From contig NZ_FQVU01000003.1 of NCBI RefSeq assembly GCF_900129455.1, forward strand, positions 186,001 to 250,000: 64,000 nucleotides of DNA, written 5' to 3'. The position numbers were made by a program, and so were the translations under genes. A model generated the notes under the pieces. That model saw nothing but the letters and a program-made list of their open reading frames with translations, did no database searches and had not been told where the DNA came from. Source of the DNA: Jatrophihabitans endophyticus (GTDB lineage Bacteria; Actinomycetota; Actinomycetes; Mycobacteriales; Jatrophihabitantaceae). Shown piece after piece: positions 53,926-63,844 of this stretch (positions are counted from its first letter, which is position 1; every line of letters begins with the position of its first letter).

Positions 53926-54639
53926 ATGACCACGGCGCTGGTGATCGGCGGAACGTCGGGGATCGGCGAGGCGACCGCTCGTGAGCTGCGGCGGCTCGGC
54001 GCCGACAGCTGGGTCGTCGGCCGCGACGCGGACAGGTTGGCTGCTGCCCTGGCTCGGCTCGGGGACGGCGTGCACGGCGAGGCGCTGGACGCCGCCGACG
54101 CGACCGCGATGCGCGCACTCGGCGAGCGGATCGGGCCGATCGACGTGCTCGTGCTCGCGGCCAGCGGAGCGCGCGGCGGTGGACCGTTCGCCGAGCTGTC
54201 CCTCGACGAGTTGCGCGCAGGACTCGACGCCAAGCTGCTGGTGCAGCTCGCTGCGTTGCAGGCTCTGCTGCCGTCGCTGGCCACCGCCGCGTCGGTCGTC
54301 TTCGTGAGCGCGGGCTCGGCCCGGGCAGCCCTGCCCGGCACGGCGGGGTTGGCCGCCATCAACGGCGCCGTCCAGGCCGTTGTCGGACCGCTCGCGAGCG
54401 AGTTGGCGCCGGTTCGGGTCAACGCCGTCTCGCCGGGTGTGATCGACACTCCCTGGTGGAACGGTCAGGGCGACGGCGTGCGCGAGGCCGTCTTCGAGCG
54501 GTTCTCGGCGGCCTTGCCCGTCGGCCGCGTCGGCCGGGCCGAGGAAGTCGCCGCGCTGATCGCGGCAGTCGCGACCAACGGATTCGTGACCGGCAGCGTC
54601 GTCGACTGCGCCGGCGGCGGCCAGCTCGCCCGTTCGTGA
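53926..54639 (+). CDS. Short-chain dehydrogenase-like protein with altered active site
   Basis: 237 residues, Rossmann fold with a TGxxxGIG-like cofactor motif IGGTSGIGEATARELRRLG. Ser128 in FVSAG is kept, but where classical SDRs have YxxxK this protein reads GLAAINGAVQ (Leu142 and Asn146). The NNAG motif is also changed to LAASGA. Catalysis by the usual mechanism is therefore doubtful; it may bind NAD(P) or ligand only. ATG with AAGGGAG just upstream; divergent from tetR. Confidence 0.85.
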   Translation: MTTALVIGGTSGIGEATARELRRLGADSWVVGRDADRLAAALARLGDGVHGEALDAADATAMRALGERIGPIDVLVLAASGARGGGPFAELSLDELRAGLDAKLLVQLAALQALLPSLATAASVVFVSAGSARAALPGTAGLAAINGAVQAVVGPLASELAPVRVNAVSPGVIDTPWWNGQGDGVREAVFERFSAALPVGRVGRAEEVAALIAAVATNGFVTGSVVDCAGGGQLARS

Positions 54640-54795
54640 ACCGTGAGCTGGTTGCTGCGGTGGCCACGGCAGGAACGGTCCGCGGCCATCAGCGCCCGAC
54701 ACGAGCGATGGCCGGACGACCAGGTTTCGAGTCGATCGGCGACGTGGCCCGCTGACAGGCAGTGCCACGAGCGGACCCGTGGCCCGACGACGTCC

Positions 54796-55500
54796 ATGCT
54801 CGGCGTCATGGGGGAGTCGACGACGGCCGACGGCGTCACCTTGACGATGTTCGCGCGCGAACACGTCGACCCGCTCTTCAGACGTGCTGGCGCCCGCAAG
54901 AAGGGCCGACGTTACGAGTTCGCGAACGCCGCAGGGGATGTCTCGCTGTTCGATCTCTACTCGCGTGGGTGGCGCAACGGCACAGTCGGTTTCGACGCAG
55001 GCTGCCAGATCAGCCCGCACTCGATGGCCCTGTTCAGGCAGTGGTCGCTCGACCGGGAGGGCGGCAGCCCCGCCGCCGTTCCCCGTATGCAGGTCTGGCT
55101 GTGGTCGGCCGGGTTGACGCCCCCGCTCGACGTCGAGCAGATCGGGCTCGGGCACCGGGGCTTCTTCGATGCCGCGAGTGCGCGGCGATGCGGGGAGGCT
55201 CTGGCGGCTGCTATCGCCAGCACGGTCATCCCGCTCCTCGTCCGGAGCATGGACCGCCGATGGTTGCTCGACGCGTTCCTCAACGGTGACGTCTTCCGCG
55301 CTCACCGGATGATCGGCACCCCAGAACGAACCCGTGTCCTGCTGCTCATCGACGACGGCGCATCCCCCGACCTCGATCGGGCGCTCGCAGACCTGGCCGC
55401 CAGCACGAGAGACCCGCGTACCCGTGAGGGAGACCGACAGCTGCTGCGCTGGGCGCGAGAACGACTCGACCTCGGCCCCGCGATGGACACGCGCGGCTGA
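54796..55500 (+). CDS. DUF4304-like protein of unknown function
   Basis: 234 residues. The segment MFAREHVDPLFRRAGARKKG followed by RRYEFANAAGDVSLFDLYSR resembles the start of DUF4304 proteins, whose function is unknown. The C-terminal third is helical. No signal peptide or membrane helix. Starts at ATG 54796 or 54808; neither has a good ribosome site. Codon choice is slightly less GC-biased than its neighbours. Confidence 0.6.
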   Translation: MLGVMGESTTADGVTLTMFAREHVDPLFRRAGARKKGRRYEFANAAGDVSLFDLYSRGWRNGTVGFDAGCQISPHSMALFRQWSLDREGGSPAAVPRMQVWLWSAGLTPPLDVEQIGLGHRGFFDAASARRCGEALAAAIASTVIPLLVRSMDRRWLLDAFLNGDVFRAHRMIGTPERTRVLLLIDDGASPDLDRALADLAASTRDPRTREGDRQLLRWARERLDLGPAMDTRG

Positions 55501-55645
55501 GCGACACCGGCAACGCTCGCGTCGTACGGGCCCGATGCGTGGCGACGACGGCTGCGGTCCGTGTCGAACCCGCACGATCGTGGGCGGTGCGGCAGCCACG
55601 ACGGACCGGCCGGTCGCTGCCGGGCTCGTCGGTAGGCTGGTCGGC

Positions 55646-56518
55646 GTGGACGCACCCCGTGTGGTGATGGTCGAACTCGACCACTCCGACCCGCCTGGTC
55701 GACTGCGGGACTGGCTCGTCGCCGCCGGCCTCGAGGTCGTGGTCTGCGACGTCGCCGGGGGCGAGTCGCTGCCGGCGCCGGGCGGTTACGCCGGGCTCGT
55801 GGTGCTCGGCGGCAAGATGGGGGCCGGCGACGACGCCGAGTACCCGTTCCTCGCCGACGTCCGGCAGCTGCTGCGCGACGTCGTGCGCGACGAGGTGCCG
55901 ACGCTCGCGATCTGCCTCGGGGCGCAGCTGCTCGCGGCCGCTCACGGCGGTCGGGTCGTGGTCAATCCGGAGGGCCCCGAGATCGGCGCGCAGCTCGTCG
56001 CCAAGCGGGCCGCGGCCGCCACCGACCCGCTGTTCGGGGCCATGCCCATCACCCCCGACGTCATGCAATGGCACTACGACACCGTCGCGTCCCTGCCGCC
56101 GGGCGCGATCCACCTCGCCAGCTCGCCGGTGTGCGAGAACCAGGCCTTCCGGGTCGGGCGGCTCGCCTGGGCGGTGCAGTTCCACATCGAGACGACGCCC
56201 GAGATGGTCGCCGAGTGGGCGCGGGCCGACGCCCCGAACCTGCCCGAGCTCGACCTCGACCTCGTGGTGAGTCGGGCCGCGGCCGCCCACGACGACATCG
56301 CCGAGGTGTGGGCGCCGTTCGCGCAGGCGTTCGCCGCCGTGGTCGGTGACCCCTCGGCGGTGGCCCCGCCGCGCGGGGTCGCGACCGCCACCGCGGCGCC
56401 GGTCACCGACCCCGCGGCCATCCGCGCGGCGCTCGCCGCCGAGGCCGGTGCCGCGCGGGGGACCGATGCGCTGCCGTCCCCGCTGCCGATGCCGACGCGG
56501 CGGCCGCCCGGTGACTGA
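55646..56518 (+). CDS. Class I glutamine amidotransferase
   Basis: 290 residues. GATase-1 core: GLVVLGGKMGAGDDAEYPFL, nucleophile Cys at about residue 90 in LAICLGAQLLAAAHGG, and His/Glu in WAVQFHIETTPEM. The C-terminal 60 residues are Ala/Pro-rich and probably disordered. No synthase partner is fused, so the acceptor is unknown. Its stop overlaps the glnE start by 8 bases, linking it to nitrogen control. Confidence 0.88.
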   Translation: MDAPRVVMVELDHSDPPGRLRDWLVAAGLEVVVCDVAGGESLPAPGGYAGLVVLGGKMGAGDDAEYPFLADVRQLLRDVVRDEVPTLAICLGAQLLAAAHGGRVVVNPEGPEIGAQLVAKRAAAATDPLFGAMPITPDVMQWHYDTVASLPPGAIHLASSPVCENQAFRVGRLAWAVQFHIETTPEMVAEWARADAPNLPELDLDLVVSRAAAAHDDIAEVWAPFAQAFAAVVGDPSAVAPPRGVATATAAPVTDPAAIRAALAAEAGAARGTDALPSPLPMPTRRPPGD

Positions 56519-59500
56519 CCCGCCCGGGGCGGTACGGCACGCGAGCCGGCTGGCCCGATTGTCGTTCGCCGACGGGGCGCGCGCCGCGGAGCTGCTGGCC
56601 GGCGCCCCGCTGTCGTGGTGGGATCTCGAGACCAACGAACCGGTCGACGCGTCCGCGGCCGTCGTGGTCGCCGCGCTGGCACGCACCGCCGACCCGGACG
56701 CCGCACTCGCGGCGCTGGCCCGGTTGCTCGCCGCGCCCGGGTGCACCGGGCTGCGCGAGGAGCTCGAGCAGCGGGCGGACCTCCGTGCCCGCCTGCTCGG
56801 CCTGCTGGGCGTCTCCGGCGAGATCGCCGCGCACCTGGTGGATCATCCCGAGCAGTGGCGCGTGCTCGTCGACGACATCGACACCGGCGCGGTGGCCCGG
56901 CGGCTGCACGACGCGGTGCGCGCCGACGTCGCCGACCCGGTCACCGGCACCGGCGGCACCCGGGCACGGTGCACCGGCCCCGACGCGATCGACGCGCTCC
57001 GCACGGCGTACCGCCGCGAGGTCGTCGCCATCGCCGGGCGTGACGTCGCGGGCGACCTCGACGTGCGCGCGGTGACCGAGATGCTGGCCGACCTCGCCGG
57101 GCACACCCTGCAGGCGGCGCTCGCGGTCGCCGCCACCTCCCTGGCGCCCGACGCCCCCTGCTGTCGCCTCGCGGTCATCGCGATGGGCAAGGCGGGCTCG
57201 CGCGAACTCAACTACGTGTCCGACGTCGACGTCGTCTACGTCGTCGAACCGCTCGACGAGGACGACGACGTCGAGCCCGCCCTCGGCACCGGGGCCCGGC
57301 TCGCCGCGGAGCTCATGCGCGTGTGCCGCGCGGTGGCGTGGGAGGTCGACCCCAACCTGCGGCCCGAGGGCAAGGACGGTCCACTCGTCCGCACGCTCGC
57401 CAGCCACGAGGCGTACTACCGGCGCTGGGCCAAGACCTGGGAGTTCCAGGCGCTGCTCAAGGCGCGTCCGATCGCCGGTGATCTTGCGCTCGGCCGCGCA
57501 TATTCCGACGTGATCGCGCCGCTGGTGTGGACGGCGGCCGAGCGCCAGGACTTCGTCGCCGACGTGCGGGCGATGCGCTCGCGGGTGGTCGAACACATCC
57601 CGGTCGCCGTCGCCGAGCGGGACATCAAGCTGGGACGCGGCGGCATCCGCGACGTCGAGTTCGCGGTGCAGCTGCTGCAGCTCGTGCACGGCCGGGGTGA
57701 CGAGACGCTGCGCTCGCCCGAGACCCTGCCTGCGTTGGACGCGCTGCGCAACGGCGGCTACGTGGGCCGCGACGACGCCGTCAGCCTCGTCGACGCCTAC
57801 CGATTCCTGCGCACGGTGGAACACCGGCTGCAGCTACGCCGGCTGCGCCGGACCCACATCCTGCCCGACCGCGCCGCCGACCTCGGCTGGCTGGCGCGTT
57901 CGATGGGCTACCGGCCCGACCACCGCGGGACGGCGCGCGACGTCTTCGACGCCGAATGGAAGCTGCACGCCCGCGAGGTGCGCCGGTTGCACGAGAAGCT
58001 GTTCTACCGACCGCTGCTGGAGGCCGTGGCCCGCGTGCCCGCACACGGCCTGCGGTTGACGACGGCCGAGGCCGGGCGGCGGCTCGAGGCGCTGGGCTTC
58101 GACAACCCCGACGCCGCGCTGCGTCACATCGAGTCGCTGACCAGCGGGCTGAGCCGGCGCGCCGCGCTGCAGCGCGGGCTGCTGCCGGTGCTGCTGGCCG
58201 ACTTCGCCTCGGCGCCGGCTCCGGACACCGGCCTGCTGGCGTATCGCACGCTGTCCGACCAGCTCGGCACGACGCCGTGGTACCTGCGACTGCTGCGCGA
58301 CGGCGACGCCGTGGCGCAGCGGCTCGCCCACATCCTGGGCACGAGCCGCTACGTCGCGCCCATGCTCGGCCGCGCCCCGGAGGCACTGCGCCTGCTCGCC
58401 GACGACGACGCGCTGCGCCCGGGCGATCCCGTCGAGGTGCTGGCCGCCATGAACGACGTCGCGGGCCGGCAGCCCGACGCGGCGGCGGCAGTGCGGGCGT
58501 TGCGGGCGGTCCGCCGCCAGGAGCTGCTGCGCACCGCCTTCGCCGACCTGCTGGGCCGGGCCGACGTCGAGCAGGTCTGCGACGCCCTGAGCACCACGTT
58601 GGCGGCGACGCTGCAGGCCACCGTGCGCGTCGCGCTCCGCAGCGTGGCCGAGGCCCGCGGCCTGGCCGAGCTGCCGATCCGGTTCGCCGTGATCGCGATG
58701 GGACGTCTCGGCGGCGGCGAGGTCGGCTACGGCTCGGACGCCGACGTCCTGTTCGTCTTCGAGAACGTCGGCGACGCCACGGCGGGCGGTGAGGAGCTCG
58801 CGACCAACTGCGCCCGCGACGTCGCCGGCTCGTTGCGCGCGCTGCTCGGCGCCGCGTCGTCGACCGACCCGCCGTTGGTGGTCGACGCCGGATTGCGTCC
58901 CGAGGGGCGCAACGGTGCCCTGGTGCGCTCGTTGGCGTCCTACCGCGCGTACTACGCGCGGTGGTCGTCGGCGTGGGAGGCGCAGGCGCTGCTGCGGGCC
59001 CGCCCGGTCGCCGGGGACGACGAGCTGGGGCGGCAGTTCGTGTCGATGATCGACCCGGTGCGCTATCCCGAGGGCGGGGTCGCGCCGGACGACCTCGTCG
59101 AGATCCGCCGCCTCAAGGGACGGATCGACAGCGAACGGCTGCCCCGGGGCGCCGACCCGACGACGCACACGAAGCTGGGCCGTGGTGGCCTCGCCGACAT
59201 CGAGTGGACGGTGCAGCTGCTGCAGCTCGATCACGGGCACGCGCTGCCGGAGCTGCGCACGACCCGGACGCTGGCCGCTCTGGACGCGCTGGCCAAGGCC
59301 GGCCTGCTCGAGTCCGACCAGGCCGAGGTGCTGCGGACGGCGTGGCGGTGCGCCACCCGCGTGCGCAACGCGCTCGTCCTCGTCCGGGACAAGCCCACCG
59401 ATCAGCTGCCGGCGCTCGGGGCCGAGCTCGTCGCGGTCAGCCGGGTGATGGGTTATCCGCTCGGGTCGGACCCGGGCCAGCTGGTCGACGACTACCGGCG

Positions 59501-59558
59501 CGCCGCCCGGCGTGCCCGCAAGGTCGTGGAGGACGTCTTCTACGGCGGCCGCGGCTGA
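56511..59558 (+). CDS. glnE: Glutamine synthetase adenylyltransferase/deadenylylase
   Basis: 1015 residues, two nucleotidyltransferase modules. Module one: IAMGKAGSRELNYVSDVDVV, then LRPEGKDGPLVR and KLGRGGIRDVEF. Module two: IAMGRLGGGEVGYGSDADVL, LRPEGRNGALVRSL and KLGRGGLADIEWTV. It switches the main glutamine synthetase (glnA1, not in this window) by adding or removing AMP. GTG overlaps the amidotransferase stop. Confidence 0.96.
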   Translation: MTDPPGAVRHASRLARLSFADGARAAELLAGAPLSWWDLETNEPVDASAAVVVAALARTADPDAALAALARLLAAPGCTGLREELEQRADLRARLLGLLGVSGEIAAHLVDHPEQWRVLVDDIDTGAVARRLHDAVRADVADPVTGTGGTRARCTGPDAIDALRTAYRREVVAIAGRDVAGDLDVRAVTEMLADLAGHTLQAALAVAATSLAPDAPCCRLAVIAMGKAGSRELNYVSDVDVVYVVEPLDEDDDVEPALGTGARLAAELMRVCRAVAWEVDPNLRPEGKDGPLVRTLASHEAYYRRWAKTWEFQALLKARPIAGDLALGRAYSDVIAPLVWTAAERQDFVADVRAMRSRVVEHIPVAVAERDIKLGRGGIRDVEFAVQLLQLVHGRGDETLRSPETLPALDALRNGGYVGRDDAVSLVDAYRFLRTVEHRLQLRRLRRTHILPDRAADLGWLARSMGYRPDHRGTARDVFDAEWKLHAREVRRLHEKLFYRPLLEAVARVPAHGLRLTTAEAGRRLEALGFDNPDAALRHIESLTSGLSRRAALQRGLLPVLLADFASAPAPDTGLLAYRTLSDQLGTTPWYLRLLRDGDAVAQRLAHILGTSRYVAPMLGRAPEALRLLADDDALRPGDPVEVLAAMNDVAGRQPDAAAAVRALRAVRRQELLRTAFADLLGRADVEQVCDALSTTLAATLQATVRVALRSVAEARGLAELPIRFAVIAMGRLGGGEVGYGSDADVLFVFENVGDATAGGEELATNCARDVAGSLRALLGAASSTDPPLVVDAGLRPEGRNGALVRSLASYRAYYARWSSAWEAQALLRARPVAGDDELGRQFVSMIDPVRYPEGGVAPDDLVEIRRLKGRIDSERLPRGADPTTHTKLGRGGLADIEWTVQLLQLDHGHALPELRTTRTLAALDALAKAGLLESDQAEVLRTAWRCATRVRNALVLVRDKPTDQLPALGAELVAVSRVMGYPLGSDPGQLVDDYRRAARRARKVVEDVFYGGRG

Positions 59559-59573
59559 CGGTGCGTGGCCGGG

Positions 59574-60446
59574 TCAGTCGACGCTCGGGCCGCGGACCCC
59601 GCCGTGCGCGCCCGGCAGCGGCGGGTCGGGCTCGCCGAAGTCGGGGGCGTCGATCGGAGCGGTGAACGCTCCGCGGCCCGACAGCGCGTACTGCACGCCG
59701 AAGCCGAGGGTCACGGCGAGCGCGCCGCCCACGGCGTCGAGCAGGAAGTGGTTGGCGGTGCCGACGATGACGACGAGGGTCGCGAGCGGGTAGGCCAGGC
59801 CCAGGGCCTTGACCCACCGGTGCCGCGCGCACGCGAAGATCGCGATGCCCGCCCACAGCGCCCAGCCGATGTGCAGGCTCGGCATGGCCGCGTACTGGTT
59901 GGAGTGCTGCGCCACCGCCGGGCTCGCGAGCGAACCCCACGTGTGGAACTTGACCAGTGTGTCGACGTAGGCGAACTCGGGCATCAGCCGCGGCGGGGCC
60001 AGCGGATACAGCGCGAACCCCGCGAGCGCCACCAGCGTGGTGGTCACCAGGACCGTCCGCACGCCGCGGTAGACGTGCGAGCGCCGGACGAACAGCCACA
60101 CCATGACGGCCGGGGTGACGATGAAGTGCAGCGTGGCGTAGTAGTAGTTCAGGATCTGCGCGAGCCACTCGTTCGTCGCCACGACGTGGTTGAACGAGCG
60201 CTCGAAGTTCAGGTGCAGCGCGTCCTGCACGTGCTGGATGCTGCGGGCGTGCCGGGTCGCGATGCTCGCCTGCTCGGGGATCGCGTTGCGCACCAGCGAG
60301 TACAGCCAGTACCCGACGGCGATGATGGCGATCTCCTGCCACCACACCGGCCGGCGCCACCGCAGCAGTCGCCGGGGCAGCAGGCCGGGGAACCGGCGCC
60401 GGCGGGTCGGGGCGGGTGCCGCCCTCCACGTCTGCGTCGCGACCAT
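59574..60446 (-). CDS. PAP2-superfamily membrane protein
   Basis: 290 residues with about six helices. The PAP2 phosphatase residues are AAMPSLHIGWA (PSxH) and VIVGTANHFLLDAVGG (HxxxD). The first motif KxxxxxxRP is not clear, which fits the inositol-phosphotransferase-like (Aur1/IPT) subgroup more than simple phosphatases. It may act on a lipid phosphate or transfer a phospho-group at the outer membrane face. ATG start. Confidence 0.85.
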   Translation of the reverse strand: MVATQTWRAAPAPTRRRRFPGLLPRRLLRWRRPVWWQEIAIIAVGYWLYSLVRNAIPEQASIATRHARSIQHVQDALHLNFERSFNHVVATNEWLAQILNYYYATLHFIVTPAVMVWLFVRRSHVYRGVRTVLVTTTLVALAGFALYPLAPPRLMPEFAYVDTLVKFHTWGSLASPAVAQHSNQYAAMPSLHIGWALWAGIAIFACARHRWVKALGLAYPLATLVVIVGTANHFLLDAVGGALAVTLGFGVQYALSGRGAFTAPIDAPDFGEPDPPLPGAHGGVRGPSVD

Positions 60447-60502
60447 CCGGACATCATTCCATCGCCGTGCCCGTTACCCGCGACAGGCACGGCCGGCACT
60501 CA

Positions 60503-60523
60503 GATCCGGCGTGTCACCGGATC
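60503..60523 (-). terminator. Hairpin downstream of the GH15 gene
   Basis: GATCCGG-CGTGTCA-CCGGATC forms seven pairs, 10 bases beyond the minus-strand stop at 60533. A second hairpin, CCGTGCC...GGCACGG (60465-60492), follows it. Confidence 0.45.
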
Positions 60524-60532
60524 ATCGCGCGG

Positions 60533-63500
60533 TCACGGCGCCGTGACGGCCGCGACGGTGGCCGGGTGCCGGGACACGTCGAGCTCGTCGGCCTGCGAGA
60601 CGCCGGCGGGGGTGAGCGTGTCCACGACCTTGGCGACCGTGCCGGGGTCGACCGAGCAGATCGGCGCCGTGCCGCCGGCCGCGCAGACCCCGAACTGGTA
60701 GGGCTGCGGGGTCGCGGCGAGACTGCGGGCCTGGTCGCTGCTGTAGCCGTCCTGCCCGTGGAGGGTGACCGCGAACGTCCAACCCGGACCGGGGGCCCCG
60801 AAGGCCGCCGTGGGCAGCGCGATCGTGATCGTCCGCGCCGACGCGGACGCGACCACCGCCGTCACCGAGCCGACCTGGTCGCCCGCCGCGTCCTGCCACA
60901 CCGGGCCGGCGAAGCCCTGCACCTCGACGCGCTGGCTCCATGGTTGCGCCAGGGTGTGGTTGCGGCCGGGGAACGCCGCCGCGGTCGAGGTCGGCGACGC
61001 CCCGGGTCGGCCGACGTAGACGTCGAGCAGCTGCGCGCCGATCGCGGAGCCGAACGTGGGGTCCAGGTTGCGCAGCGTCGCGCGCAGGTAGACCGTCGTG
61101 CCCTTCGTCAGCACCTGGAAGCGGGTCAGGTCGAACGCGCCCGGGTTGAAGTCGGCCGCCGTCGGATACTGGTACGTGCCCGGCCCGTCGTCGTCGTTCG
61201 CCGGGTCGGTGACGTCGAGGACGCTGGTGCCACCGACGAGGTCGCCCTGCACGCCGACCTGCGCGTACCCGGTGCCGGTGGCGGTCGTCGCCGCCACCGT
61301 GACGGTGGTGGCGCCGAAGCCGACCGGGACGGCGACGGCGAATGCGCCGTGGGAGTCGGCACGGGCCGAGCGCACCGCCCTGGAGCCGTCGTCGAGACCG
61401 GTGACGGCGACGTCGACGCGGGCGCCCGCGGCCGTCGTCCCCGTCACCGTCGTCGTGCCGGCCACGGCCTGCCCGTCGGTCGGGGCGGTGAGGGTCACCG
61501 GCACGTCGCCCGGCGCGCCGTGGCGGACGTAGCGCGCGGTCGTGATGTCGGGACGGTCGGTGGTCCGTCGCTCGCCCAGGTCGCGCACGAGCCGCACCTG
61601 CTGCGCCTGAGCCCAGGTGAGCGGCGAGGCCGACCCCGCCGCCTTGCCGCCGGCGAAGCCGATCGAGGCGGTGGTGGGGTCCGTGCCGTACGGGTCGGCG
61701 GCCAGGTCGGCGTTGCCCCAGGCCTGCTCGGGGACGAGCCCGACGCCCGAGGTCGAGCGCAGCAGGAACGACTGCTGCGAGCGGGCCAGCGCGTAGTCGC
61801 CCTGCGCGATCGCGGTCTCGGCGCGCTCGCCGGAGAGCACCGGCCACAGCTGACCGCTGCCGCTGCTCGTCGTCGGCCACGGTTGGCCGTCCTTCGGGCA
61901 GTCGGTCGGGTCGGCCGTCCAGCAGTCGCCGTAGCCGTCCTCGGTGCCGGCGCCGTCGGTGCCGTAGCGGTAGTAACCGGTCCCGGTGGCGGTCTGCTTC
62001 GCGATGACGTGGTCGAGAACGTGCAGCGAGTTGGTCACGTCGGCGTCGTCGGCCGGCAGCGCACCCAGGCGGACGAGCTCCTGGAAACCGCCGTCCACGA
62101 CGGAGCGCTGGTCGGCCTGCACGCTGCCGTTGCCGAGGCCGTAGGTGGTGCCGGCGTCGGGGTTGCCGTCCTTGGTGAGCCGCACGAAGTACGGCTTGTC
62201 CGAGTAGGGCCCGGTCGTGGTGACGGTGTGCGCCTTGACCGTCCGCTGGAACTCGTCGGCGGCGGCCTGGTACACGCGGGCGTGGGCGTCGTCGCCCTGG
62301 CGGTGAGCGATCGTGGCGGCCGCGGTGAGGCCGGCGATCTCGGCGGCGATGGTCGACGGCGAGTACCCGGACTGCTCCTCCCACCGTTCCAGCCCGAAGG
62401 ACGGCCCCCGCGCGACGACGAAGTCGGCGGCGGGCACGACGTGCTCGCGGTAGAGCGTGCGGTCGCCGGACAGGCCGGTCAGATAGACCATGAGCAGCGG
62501 GTACGCGGTCTCGTCGAGCTGCTCGGTGCCGTTGTCCGGCGCGATCCTGCCGTTGAGCAGCGAGTTGCGCGGCATGTTGCCGGCGGCCTGCTGCTGGCGC
62601 TCGAACAGGAACCGGGTCGCCGCCCGCGCGGTCCCGAGGTCGCCGGAGGCGAGCAGCCCGGTCACGGCCTCGTACAGGTCACGGGCGAACACCTCGCGAT
62701 ACGAGCCGAAGTAGACCGGCTTGCCGCCGACCAAGTCGCCCGCGCTGACCGCCTGCCCCCACGGGCTCGCCAGCGACGCCACCACCGCGCCCGGGAACGT
62801 CTTGTCCTCGCTCGCCTTGAGCACGTTCGCGCTCAACCAGTACGAGCGCAGCGCCGCGAGCGAGGTGCCGCGTGCCGGACGTCGCAGCCCGGCGTCGTAC
62901 CGGGCCCAGCCGCGCAGGTAGTCGACGGCGACCGCGCGCGGGTCGCGGTGCGCCGTGCGCGCCGCCGTGCGGGTGGCGTCCGCGGCGGTGCGGCCGAAGC
63001 CGAGCGCCATCGTGATGTCGCCGTGGCGCGGCGTCACCTCGGCGGTGGCGACGACGTGCCCGTCGGGCGCCGCGGAGTACGGCGTGAGCGCGTGGTCGGC
63101 GTCGAGCTGGCGCAGGCCGTCGGACGCGGCGTCGGCGTACCCGACCGACGCGCCCCGCAGGGTGGGGGAGTCGAGCGCCATGAAGGTGGGGACGGCGTAG
63201 TCGCGGTTCGCGGCCTGGCTCACCGTGGCGGTGTCGCCGACCACCGGCACGCCGTCGCGGACGCTGCCGGTGTCGGCACCGCCGTTCGGGCCGCCCCCGC
63301 CGCCGTTGCCGTTGACGTGCGCGTCGAGCCGCGCGTACACGCGGTACGAGGCCCCGCGCGGCTGCTGCAGCACGGTGTGGACGACGACGGCGTCGCGCTC
63401 GGGATCGGCGAGGTACGTCGTCACGAGGCGGTAGTGGTGCGCGCTGCTCGTCGCGGTGACCGTGCAGGCCATGCCGGTGAGGTCGGCGCGGACGGTGTAG

Positions 63501-63844
63501 GTGGTGTCGCGCTCCTGCAGGTCGGTGAAGGAGCGACCGTCGGTCACGACGTACTGCAGCGAGTGGACGTTGGTGTTGTCGATCGTCGGCTCGTAGACGT
63601 CGGACAGCACGCCGTTCGCCACGGTGAACCACACCTTCGACGTGCGGTTGCGCGCGGTGCCGACGCAGTCCTTGCGGGCGAGGTCGAAGCGCGACAGCGA
63701 TCCGGGCGCGCCCGCAGCGGTGCCGGCGGGCGCCGCCTGCGACGCGGCCGGGACTGCGAGCAGGGCCGCGGTGGTCGCGGTCGCGGCGAGCAGCGGCAGG
63801 GCGAGGGACCGGCGGCGGGCGGGGGATGCGGGGCGAGCAGCCAC
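60533..63844 (-). CDS. Secreted glucodextranase-like GH15 glycoside hydrolase
   Basis: 1103 residues. A signal peptide (basic start, SLALPLLAATATTAALLAV, cleavage near SQA-APA) exports it. Domain order follows glucodextranase: N-terminal beta domain (about 40-300), an (alpha/alpha)6 barrel (about 320-770) with acid/base candidates Glu in GLERWEEQSGYSPST (about 490) and Glu in VGLVPEQAWGNAD (about 705), an Ig-like domain (about 780-870) and a C-terminal binding domain (VLDVTDPANDDDGPGTY, about 880-1103). It probably releases glucose from alpha-1,6- or alpha-1,4-glucans outside the cell. GTG with AAGGAG six bases upstream. Confidence 0.9.
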   Translation of the reverse strand: MAARPASPARRRSLALPLLAATATTAALLAVPAASQAAPAGTAAGAPGSLSRFDLARKDCVGTARNRTSKVWFTVANGVLSDVYEPTIDNTNVHSLQYVVTDGRSFTDLQERDTTYTVRADLTGMACTVTATSSAHHYRLVTTYLADPERDAVVVHTVLQQPRGASYRVYARLDAHVNGNGGGGGPNGGADTGSVRDGVPVVGDTATVSQAANRDYAVPTFMALDSPTLRGASVGYADAASDGLRQLDADHALTPYSAAPDGHVVATAEVTPRHGDITMALGFGRTAADATRTAARTAHRDPRAVAVDYLRGWARYDAGLRRPARGTSLAALRSYWLSANVLKASEDKTFPGAVVASLASPWGQAVSAGDLVGGKPVYFGSYREVFARDLYEAVTGLLASGDLGTARAATRFLFERQQQAAGNMPRNSLLNGRIAPDNGTEQLDETAYPLLMVYLTGLSGDRTLYREHVVPAADFVVARGPSFGLERWEEQSGYSPSTIAAEIAGLTAAATIAHRQGDDAHARVYQAAADEFQRTVKAHTVTTTGPYSDKPYFVRLTKDGNPDAGTTYGLGNGSVQADQRSVVDGGFQELVRLGALPADDADVTNSLHVLDHVIAKQTATGTGYYRYGTDGAGTEDGYGDCWTADPTDCPKDGQPWPTTSSGSGQLWPVLSGERAETAIAQGDYALARSQQSFLLRSTSGVGLVPEQAWGNADLAADPYGTDPTTASIGFAGGKAAGSASPLTWAQAQQVRLVRDLGERRTTDRPDITTARYVRHGAPGDVPVTLTAPTDGQAVAGTTTVTGTTAAGARVDVAVTGLDDGSRAVRSARADSHGAFAVAVPVGFGATTVTVAATTATGTGYAQVGVQGDLVGGTSVLDVTDPANDDDGPGTYQYPTAADFNPGAFDLTRFQVLTKGTTVYLRATLRNLDPTFGSAIGAQLLDVYVGRPGASPTSTAAAFPGRNHTLAQPWSQRVEVQGFAGPVWQDAAGDQVGSVTAVVASASARTITIALPTAAFGAPGPGWTFAVTLHGQDGYSSDQARSLAATPQPYQFGVCAAGGTAPICSVDPGTVAKVVDTLTPAGVSQADELDVSRHPATVAAVTAP

